Positions 52,811 to 58,824 of a stretch of 64,000 nucleotides of DNA are shown piece after piece. The stretch's first letter is position 1, and every line of letters begins with the position of its first letter. The translations under genes were made by a program, and so were the position numbers. The stretch lies in NCBI GenBank assembly GCA_028287305.1, contig JAQBPX010000038.1:496001-560000 (forward strand), written 5' to 3'. The notes beneath the pieces are model-generated. The model saw only the letters and a list, made by a program, of their open reading frames with translations, did no database searches and was not told where the DNA came from. Source of the stretch: Gemmatimonadota bacterium. Its GTDB lineage: Bacteria > Gemmatimonadota > Gemmatimonadetes > Gemmatimonadales > Gemmatimonadaceae.

Positions 52811-53261
52811 GCGCGAGACGATTTCGGCAGAGTTTCGGCGAGAGTTCGAGTTGGCGACGGCCTTGGATATCGCCGAGCGCAAGGCCGGACTTCGCGCGGC
52901 AAGCGTTTCGTACGACAGAAAGACTCGGCGATTCATGATCGAGCTCACCCACGGGGTACTCTTTGGATTTCCCGTGAGTCTGTTGCCTCATCTGGCGAAC
53001 GCGACGGCCAGAGAACTCTCCTCCGTGGAGGCTTCGCCTGGCGGTTACGGTATCGGTATTGAGTCACTGGACGCCGACTATAGCGTGCCCGGACTGCTCG
53101 AGTTCAGCTTTGGACGTCGGCACCTTGCCAGTCTGGTCAGCGCAGCCAATGGGCGAGTAAAGAGCCGTGCGAAAGCGGCGGCCTCGAGGGAGAACGGCAA
53201 GAAGGGCGGGCGGCCGCGGAAGAAGGGCGGATCTCCGCGGAAGAAGGCCGCCGCCCGCTAG
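52803..53261 (+). CDS. DUF2442 domain protein with basic C-terminal tail
   Basis: 152 residues. The DUF2442 domain (about 25-112) has RRFMIELTHGVLFGFPVSLLP and GIGIESLDADYSVPGLLEF. The last 35 residues are very Lys/Arg/Gly-rich (NGKKGGRPRKKGGSPRKK), which suggests nucleic-acid binding. It is the partner of the DUF4160 gene. The toxin-antitoxin role is inferred from pairing. Confidence 0.85.
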   Translation: MAKRETISAEFRREFELATALDIAERKAGLRAASVSYDRKTRRFMIELTHGVLFGFPVSLLPHLANATARELSSVEASPGGYGIGIESLDADYSVPGLLEFSFGRRHLASLVSAANGRVKSRAKAAASRENGKKGGRPRKKGGSPRKKAAAR

Positions 53262-53274
53262 TCCAGCTGCAATC

Positions 53275-53766
53275 TCAGCTCGCTGACTCGGACGCGAGCA
53301 GCGCGTCGAGCACCTGGTAGCCCATCTCCATTCCGCCAGCCGCTGGCGACTCCAGGACGCCGTCCCGCACTTCCTTCGACACGTACAGGATGCTCGTGGT
53401 GACGGTGGTCTTCCCCGCGCGCTCCGAGAACACGACGGTGGCGACCGCCTCGCCTTCGTACCAGGCCTGGTCGAACTTCTCCGTGTTGACGATCCGCTCG
53501 CCCGGAACGACTTCGCGATAGGTGCCGCCCATTCCCATCTCGCTGCCGTCGGGTCCCTTCCACACCCAGCGGTAGGCGCCACCGACGCGCACGTCCATCT
53601 CACACACGGCCCACGACCAGCCGGGCATCGCGCCGAGCCAGCGCTTGACCAGCTCGGGCCTGGTGTACGCGTCGTAGACGAGCGGGCGCGGCGCCGAGAA
53701 GGCCCGCTCGAACCTGATCTCGCGCTCGGAGGGCGTGGTGATTTGCAGGGCTCCAACGTTGGTCAT
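53275..53766 (-). CDS. SRPBCC/AHSA1-family protein
   Basis: 163 residues. The Activator of Hsp90 ATPase-like START/Bet v1 fold is shown by VYDAYTRPELVKRWLGAMPGWS, VRVGGAYRWVWKGPDG and PGERIVNTEKFD. It overlaps the ArsR gene by 4 bp, the well-known ArsR+AHSA1 pair. It likely binds a hydrophobic ligand under the regulator's control. Confidence 0.92.
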   Translation of the reverse strand: MTNVGALQITTPSEREIRFERAFSAPRPLVYDAYTRPELVKRWLGAMPGWSWAVCEMDVRVGGAYRWVWKGPDGSEMGMGGTYREVVPGERIVNTEKFDQAWYEGEAVATVVFSERAGKTTVTTSILYVSKEVRDGVLESPAAGGMEMGYQVLDALLASESAS

Positions 53767-54173
53767 CGTCCTTTCCCCTTTTGTTTGGTGGCGCCGGACT
53801 TACGGGTGCGGCCCTGCGTGGACTGTTCCGCCTTGAGCTCCTCGAGCAGGTCATCGAGGCGGCCGAAGGAAAGCTCCCAGAACTGGCGATACCGCTCGAT
53901 CCACTTGTTCGCCTCGGCGAGTGGTTTCGCCTCGAGCCTTCGAGGGCGACGTTGGGCATCGCGCCCGTGCGAGATGAGGCCGGCGCGCTCGAGGACCTTG
54001 AGATGCTTCGAGATGGCCGGCTGGCTCATCGCGAACGGCTCGGCCAGCTCTCTGACGGACGCCTCTCCGCGGGCGAGTCGTGCGAGGATCGCGCGGCGCG
54101 TGGGATCGGCGAGCGCGGCGAACGTTGCATCGAGTCGGGCGGCGGGCGGCTGTCCGTGACCGTGGGTGTTCAT
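53763..54173 (-). CDS. ArsR/SmtB-family transcriptional regulator
   Basis: 136 residues from MNTHGHGQP. The winged HTH (about 14-90) has FAALADPTRRAILARLARGE, MSQPAISKHLKVLERAGLI and RRPRRLEAKPLAEA. No metal-binding Cys is obvious, so it is the non-metal ArsR type seen with AHSA1 genes. A palindrome overlaps its start codon. Confidence 0.93.
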   Translation of the reverse strand: MNTHGHGQPPAARLDATFAALADPTRRAILARLARGEASVRELAEPFAMSQPAISKHLKVLERAGLISHGRDAQRRPRRLEAKPLAEANKWIERYRQFWELSFGRLDDLLEELKAEQSTQGRTRKSGATKQKGKGR

Positions 54174-54188
54174 AACTTATAGGTTATG
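54171..54188. promoter_or_regulatory. Putative ArsR operator overlapping the start codon
   Basis: CATAACTTATAGGTTATG is a near-perfect 18-bp palindrome (8 of 9 pairs) in an otherwise GC-rich region. Its left end is the ATG of the ArsR gene. Binding there would block the regulator's own promoter or translation start. The region also forms an AT-rich island suited to a -10 element. Confidence 0.55.
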
Positions 54189-54246
54189 TACGAGGGTGGA
54201 GGATGTCAAGCGAGCTGATCGAACTGCCGAAGATCGCACCAACGAC

Positions 54247-54636
54247 TCAGCAGTTGAGATAGAGAATTGGATTCGCCGCGCCCATCTTGAAGAAAAGCGC
54301 TACGGATCTTCCAACAAATTCGCTCCGTATCGACTCCGTTGCGACACCGCCCGTGAATTCGAACCGCCCGCCGTAGAGCGAGAGGTCAATGATTCTCGTC
54401 TCGTAATCGGTGCTGCCCGCGGGGTGCCATTGAATGATGGTGTAGACCTCGAGGACGATTCCCTCGACGACTGCGCACGCGTACCTGGCGCCCAGCCTCC
54501 GCGTCCCCATTCGCCATACACCTCTCGTCGCGTCATACAGTGCGCGAGGGGACATTCCAGCGTGATGCATGCGAGGGATGCGAATCAGTATCGTCGCCTC
54601 GTCCGTTTCGAGATTCCGCGGAGAATGGGAGCTCAC
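54247..54636 (-). CDS. Small conserved-looking protein coupled to the EVE-HNH nuclease
   Basis: 129 residues from a GTG that overlaps the nuclease stop as GTGA; this is better supported than a longer frame reading into the nuclease gene. The sequence has ETDEATILIRIPRMHHAGMS, ALYDATRGVWRMGTRRLGARYA, VVEGIVLEVYTIIQWHPAG and GRSVALFFKMGAANPILY. I recall similar proteins annotated as hypothetical, and the regular pattern suggests a compact domain. It ends the five-gene operon. Function unknown; it may act with the nuclease as an inhibitor, specificity or immunity factor. Confidence 0.7.
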   Translation of the reverse strand: MSSHSPRNLETDEATILIRIPRMHHAGMSPRALYDATRGVWRMGTRRLGARYACAVVEGIVLEVYTIIQWHPAGSTDYETRIIDLSLYGGRFEFTGGVATESIRSEFVGRSVALFFKMGAANPILYLNC

Positions 54637-55430
54637 GTGGCCGCCTTTCGGCGTCCTGAACCGGTGGTTGCATCCTTTCCAGTACGACGTCGCGCCATGA
54701 CGATCCGTCGTAGCCCCGAGACCGACAGAATGCGCGTTCCACGATGGATCATTCTGTGGCAATTCGCGCACAGTACGGCCAAGTCAGAGAGCGAGGTACT
54801 GTGCGCCTCACTGGCGTGGCCGAGGGGCTGCAGGTGATGCACCTCGCAAAAGCCTTCGCCGGACTTTCCGTACCTTTCATGGAAATCGAAGTCGCACACC
54901 TCGCAAGCCAGCCTGCCCTTCTCGCGCAAGGTGGTTATGCGCTTTCGACGGACTAGGCCGGAGTCTCTTTCAATCCTGAGGTGACTAGCCAGGTAGCGAG
55001 CGCCCTCGATTCCGCTCTCGTCGCTCGTCGTGAACTGTTTGGGACTCAAGGCCACCAGCTTCGCAAGCGTCCCGGCGTGCGCGGCGGGAACAACAATCGT
55101 TGCAATGGGCGATCTCCAATAGCCCCAATCCGGAATTGCCGTCATGATGTCAATTCTGGAGCGCGGGTTCTCCAACATGTTAATGCTGTCGACTCGCGCG
55201 AAATACTTCCCTCGGAAGTGATGGCCGGGCTGATCATTGAGCTTGGGAATCGACGCGACCTCGCCGGTCGCGACCAGCGACGATAGAGGGCGAGAGGCAT
55301 AGAACAGGACGGTGTCACCGATCTCGGCGAATCGACTGACGGTCCAGCGCGCTGACCAGGGGTGCAGGCTCGCCTTGCGCTGCATTCCACGCAGATCTGC
55401 AGCACTGACATGCGCGATGATGATTGACAT
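54633..55430 (-). CDS. EVE/PUA-like domain fused to an HNH endonuclease
   Basis: 265 residues. The N-terminal domain (about 1-130) resembles EVE/PUA-like modified-base readers (EIGDTVLFYASRPLSSLVATGEV, GHHFRGKYFARVDSI). The C-terminal HNH part has Cys176/Cys179 (ACEVCDFDF), the HH of FCEVHHLQPL (198-199) and CANCHRMIH (Cys221, Cys224, His225, His229), typical of McrA-like zinc-supported HNH nucleases. The combination is that of modification-dependent (type IV) restriction enzymes. It is encoded between the HEPN-like gene (31-bp gap) and a small coupled gene. Modified-DNA targeting is inferred. Confidence 0.85.
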   Translation of the reverse strand: MSIIIAHVSAADLRGMQRKASLHPWSARWTVSRFAEIGDTVLFYASRPLSSLVATGEVASIPKLNDQPGHHFRGKYFARVDSINMLENPRSRIDIMTAIPDWGYWRSPIATIVVPAAHAGTLAKLVALSPKQFTTSDESGIEGARYLASHLRIERDSGLVRRKRITTLREKGRLACEVCDFDFHERYGKSGEGFCEVHHLQPLGHASEAHSTSLSDLAVLCANCHRMIHRGTRILSVSGLRRIVMARRRTGKDATTGSGRRKAAT

Positions 55431-55461
55431 TCCTTCCTCGAGGTCGGGAGGTGCAAATGGA

Positions 55462-56628
55462 TCAGACTCTTCGGCGGAGCGGATTGTTGAGCTCTACGGT
55501 AGCCAACCCCTGAAACACCCCCTCCCCACCAATCCCCATCAACCGATTCCTCCACCTCGTAGCCTCGGCTCGCTCTACCCGCTTCGCATGCGTGCCCTCG
55601 TTCCGCACCTCCCGAAACTCATCCACGATCGCCGGGAACTGGTTCGTAAACCATGCGCCGTTCTTGAGCACGCGCCGTAACCCTTCACCAAGCTTCGGCT
55701 CCCCACCCAGTGCGTAGACCAACTGGCCGAGCATCAACCGGTATTCCGCCAGGTCAACGGTGCGGTCCTCGATCTTCACGCGCCGCTCTTCCGCGCTGAG
55801 CATCGGCACCGCCGCCCGCAGCACGAGCGCCACCTGGCTCTCGATCGCCTTCGCAAAACTCCCGAGCACCGGCGCAAAGTCGAACCCCGCGTCCGCGCGA
55901 TGCTCCCGGTAGATCCGCTCGCCGGTCGCGATGAACGTCCGCGTCGTGCGATCGAGCGCATGCCACGCCGCCTCACCGAACAGGTCGTCGCGCAGCGAAC
56001 GCTCGGTCTCTCCAATTCCACCGGCGAGCCCGGCGTCATGCTTCGCCCAGATCTCGCCGTCAGTGAGTTGCTCCATTTCCTCGTCGCTGAAGAAGGTCCG
56101 CCCATCGGGGCGCTTCACGATCAGCGGCAGGTCGACCATTCCGCCATACAGGGAAACGGGCCGGTCGTTGTAATGCGTGTTCCGCAGCTGCTTCAGCTCC
56201 TCGATCACGCCGACCAGGTCATCGGAGACCAGGCGTCGCAGGTCGGTGAGCCCCAGCCAGAAGTCGCACTTCATCCCCGACTCAGCGTAGTACTTCGGCA
56301 CGCGCACAAGCTCCGACTCCCGCAGGTCGCCGAAGTTGATCGTCAGCACATGACCCACATAGAGCGAGCGGTAATCCGTGAGGTAGAGGTGCGTCTCCTC
56401 GCCGACTTCCTGCTTCAGCAGGCTGGCCGCGATCGCCTCGATCTCCTTCACGTTCGCCTGGGGCGCCTGCCGGTTGGGCGACTTCACCTTGCCCCACCAC
56501 ACCATCACATCGTCGTCCTTCATCTTCTTGTCGGCTGCGAGCCCCAGCAGCACCCCGAGGTGCTCCTCCATCGCATTGTTCGCGTAGGCCGGGTTCCACA
56601 CGGTGACGAGATGCAACGCGTCGCTCAT
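55462..56628 (-). CDS. Protein with EVE/PUA-like N-terminus and HEPN-like C-terminal region
   Basis: 388 residues. Residues about 1-130 form an alpha/beta domain (HLVTVWNPAYANNAMEEHLG, VMVWWGKVKSPNRQ, THLYLTDYRSLYVGHVLTI) with PUA-like flavour. The C-terminal region (about 215-375) is helical with DFAPVLGSFAKAIESQVALV, typical of HEPN-like proteins, and it ends with FREVRNEGTHAKRVERAE. This contains R342-N-E-G-T-H347, the R-X4-H motif of metal-independent HEPN RNases. The start overlaps the pafC-like stop by 4 bp. The HEPN reading rests on motif and helical content and needs profile confirmation. If right, it is a candidate stress- or defence-activated RNase. Confidence 0.6.
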   Translation of the reverse strand: MSDALHLVTVWNPAYANNAMEEHLGVLLGLAADKKMKDDDVMVWWGKVKSPNRQAPQANVKEIEAIAASLLKQEVGEETHLYLTDYRSLYVGHVLTINFGDLRESELVRVPKYYAESGMKCDFWLGLTDLRRLVSDDLVGVIEELKQLRNTHYNDRPVSLYGGMVDLPLIVKRPDGRTFFSDEEMEQLTDGEIWAKHDAGLAGGIGETERSLRDDLFGEAAWHALDRTTRTFIATGERIYREHRADAGFDFAPVLGSFAKAIESQVALVLRAAVPMLSAEERRVKIEDRTVDLAEYRLMLGQLVYALGGEPKLGEGLRRVLKNGAWFTNQFPAIVDEFREVRNEGTHAKRVERAEATRWRNRLMGIGGEGVFQGLATVELNNPLRRRV

Positions 56629-57575
56629 GCGCGCATCCCTTCCAGCGCACTCGCCACCGCCACCCGAATCGACGCCGGCGACAAAACCTCAGCATCCGGC
56701 CCATACTGCAGCACATGCCGCACCGCCCATCCCTCATCCGCCACCCGATGCTCCACCACGAACGACCCATCTGCGCCATGCACGCCTTCCTCCCGCTCGG
56801 CGATCCACCGCGCGATGTTCGGCGAGTACCACACGCGCATGGGCTGCACGTCGCGCGCTGAGAACGCCTTCCCCTCACGCACCAGCGAATCCACCGAGAA
56901 GTCGGCCGGACGCTCGAACATGCCCTCGTCAGTCTCGGCTCCCTCCACACGATCGAGCCTGAAGAACCGCATCCCCTCCGATTCCATGCAGTGAGCGACC
57001 AGGTACCACGTTCCCTTCAATGGGAGAAGTGCATACGGGCACACCACGCGAAGCTCCGCATGCGTCGCGTCGGCTTTGCGATACGCGATCCGCAGCTTCC
57101 GTCGCGATTCAACCGCATCGCGCGCCACGCGATGCACCGGGGTATCGGTGAGCGGAAGCGGAGTCGCCTCCCACGGCAGCGGACCCTCTGCCCACGCCGG
57201 CAGCTGCACGATCACCTGGCGTACCCGCTCGCGCGTCCTGTCGATCAGCACGCGCTCGTCTATCGGCCGCGTGCCGCGCAGCACCGCCAGCCCGAGCTCC
57301 AGCGCGCAGAGTTCCTGCAGCGTGAGTCGCATCGGCCGCAGGAAGTGACTCGAATGAATGCTCACCCGGTCAGGTTCGAGCTGGATGCCCATGCCGCCGA
57401 CATAGCCCGCCGGCTCGATCACGTAGTCTGTCAGGTCACGCAGGTCGTCGAGCAGCTCCTCAGCTTGTACGCCCGTCAGCTCGGTGAGCTCGGCGAGCGA
57501 CACTTCCTCTCCATCAGCGAAATGCGGGATGATTCCGAGCAGCCGATGGAGCCGGGCGCGCGCGTCAGCTGGCAT
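56625..57575 (-). CDS. WYL-domain transcriptional regulator (PafC-like)
   Basis: 316 residues from MPADARARLHRLLGIIPHFA; a longer reading adds 18 residues with no support. An N-terminal winged-helix-like domain (about 5-75: EEVSLAELTELTGVQAEELL) precedes a WYL domain (about 120-200: RKLRIAYRKADATHAELRVVCPYALLP, GTWYLVAHCMESEGMRFFRLDRV) and a C-terminal WCX-like extension. The order and pairing with a second WYL gene match PafBC, which in mycobacteria drives SOS-independent DNA-damage responses. It overlaps the pafB-like gene by 11 bp. Confidence 0.88.
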   Translation of the reverse strand: MPADARARLHRLLGIIPHFADGEEVSLAELTELTGVQAEELLDDLRDLTDYVIEPAGYVGGMGIQLEPDRVSIHSSHFLRPMRLTLQELCALELGLAVLRGTRPIDERVLIDRTRERVRQVIVQLPAWAEGPLPWEATPLPLTDTPVHRVARDAVESRRKLRIAYRKADATHAELRVVCPYALLPLKGTWYLVAHCMESEGMRFFRLDRVEGAETDEGMFERPADFSVDSLVREGKAFSARDVQPMRVWYSPNIARWIAEREEGVHGADGSFVVEHRVADEGWAVRHVLQYGPDAEVLSPASIRVAVASALEGMRA

Positions 57576-58638
57576 GGGCGGCTCCGTAGCGGGCGCGCGT
57601 GAGCGACACGGCCTCGTTGAAGTCGGCAATCAGCTGCGGTGGCGAGATGGGCTTCGCCTCGCCCGCGAACGACAGCAGCCACCGCGTGAACGCATCCGCC
57701 CTGCGCACCTGGAACGAGCGCTGCCGTTCACTCCCCTCCACCGCGTGTCCGAGCCGAGACAGCGCCATCGTCGCGCCACTCTCGCCACAGATTTCGATGA
57801 CCATCTCCTCGGCCTCACCATCCCCGATTTCCCAGGCGTGTCGCGACTCCGCATGGTCCTTGAGACGGAAGTCCTTCGGCACCACGTAGTCGAACTCGGT
57901 CGGTTTCTTCTTGTTCATCGCGACGCCCTGCATCCGGCTCACGCGAAAGTTGCGCAGCGCGCCCCGATTGCGATCGAACCCCGCCAGGTACCACTGCCCG
58001 CTGTGGTAGAAGAGTCCGTAAGGGTCCACGGTGCGACGCGTCTCGCTGTCGCTGTGCATCGCGTGATAGCCGAACGTCACAAACTTCCGGCGCAGCAATG
58101 CTTCGCCGAGCGCGCGCAGCGCACCCTTTTGCTGTCGCACGGGGGACACGGGTGCGTCACCCGACTCGGCGAGGCCTACGTCTGTGCGCAGGTCAAAAGT
58201 CAACTTGCGGACGGCCGAACGGGCGTCGCTCTCGAGGAGCGGATCGCCCATGGCGATGGCGACGTTCGCCCCCTCGAGCAGTGTGCTTATCTGGTCGGGC
58301 TCGAAGGACAGCGTGCGCAGTCCGCGATAGCCGTCGCGATTCACCTTCACCGGCTGGTGCTGGCTCGAGACCAGGCTGATGTAGGGCAGGTACATCTCGC
58401 GCGGGTCCACGCGGTACTTGTACTCGCCGCCGTCAGGGTTCCCGACCATCTCGATGGGTATGCCGTAGGCGCGGAGCTCGTCCTTGTCGCGCTCGAACAT
58501 GCGCATCAGGGTGTCCGGATCCTGCCCCTGGTTGTATGCAGGGACCTCGGCGCGCAGCGTGTCGAACGTGGCCCCGAAATGGCGCGAGAGCAGGGCCCCC
58601 ACGAGGTCGATCCAGCGCTGGAGCTTGGCGTCCGCCAT
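57565..58638 (-). CDS. WYL-domain transcriptional regulator (PafB-like)
   Basis: 357 residues. The N-terminal HTH (LQRWIDLVGALLSRHFG, then MFERDKDELRAYGIPIEMV) is followed by a WYL core (RRKFVTFGYHAMHSDSETRRT, VDPYGLFYHSGQWYLAGFDRNR) and a WCX-like C-terminus (ALSRLGHAVEGSERQRSFQV). It is the first gene of the five-gene unit, with a GGAAAGG Shine-Dalgarno and a minus-strand TATAGT (58671-58676) as a possible -10. In PafBC systems, single-stranded DNA is sensed through the WYL domain. This one and its partner probably act together on the operon and the divergent addB. Confidence 0.88.
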   Translation of the reverse strand: MADAKLQRWIDLVGALLSRHFGATFDTLRAEVPAYNQGQDPDTLMRMFERDKDELRAYGIPIEMVGNPDGGEYKYRVDPREMYLPYISLVSSQHQPVKVNRDGYRGLRTLSFEPDQISTLLEGANVAIAMGDPLLESDARSAVRKLTFDLRTDVGLAESGDAPVSPVRQQKGALRALGEALLRRKFVTFGYHAMHSDSETRRTVDPYGLFYHSGQWYLAGFDRNRGALRNFRVSRMQGVAMNKKKPTEFDYVVPKDFRLKDHAESRHAWEIGDGEAEEMVIEICGESGATMALSRLGHAVEGSERQRSFQVRRADAFTRWLLSFAGEAKPISPPQLIADFNEAVSLTRARYGAAHAS

Positions 58639-58776
58639 CAGCGACCTTTCCGGGGAGCGAGGGTGACCATACTATAAGAGGGGGAAACGCTTGTTCGCGG
58701 TGAATCTCCGCGACCGGCCCGGCGCGTCAAGCACGCGCGTCACGCGGGCCGAGCCACCCAACCTCGCACCACCCAC

Positions 58777-58798
58777 TGTCAGGCGGGTGCGCGACGTT
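58777..58798 (+). promoter_or_regulatory. Possible PafBC-type promoter (RecA-NDp-like) for addB
   Basis: TGTCAGGC, eight bases, then GACGTT resembles the mycobacterial RecA-NDp consensus (TTGTCRGTG-N8-TANNNT) at TGTCAG, spacing, A2 and T6, but it misses the TG at the end of the first box and the first T of the second. It sits about 27 bp before the addB start. It is noted because PafBC-like regulators are encoded divergently; the match is partial. Confidence 0.3.
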
Positions 58799-58824
58799 TC
58801 CTCCCCACCCACTGACGAGGTTCG

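Noticed and set aside
54247-58638. Assignment of the five-gene unit to BREX, DISARM, Zorya, CBASS or another named defence system
   Set aside because: No methyltransferase, cyclase, helicase or other diagnostic gene is in the unit. AddAB is on the other strand and is a repair enzyme.
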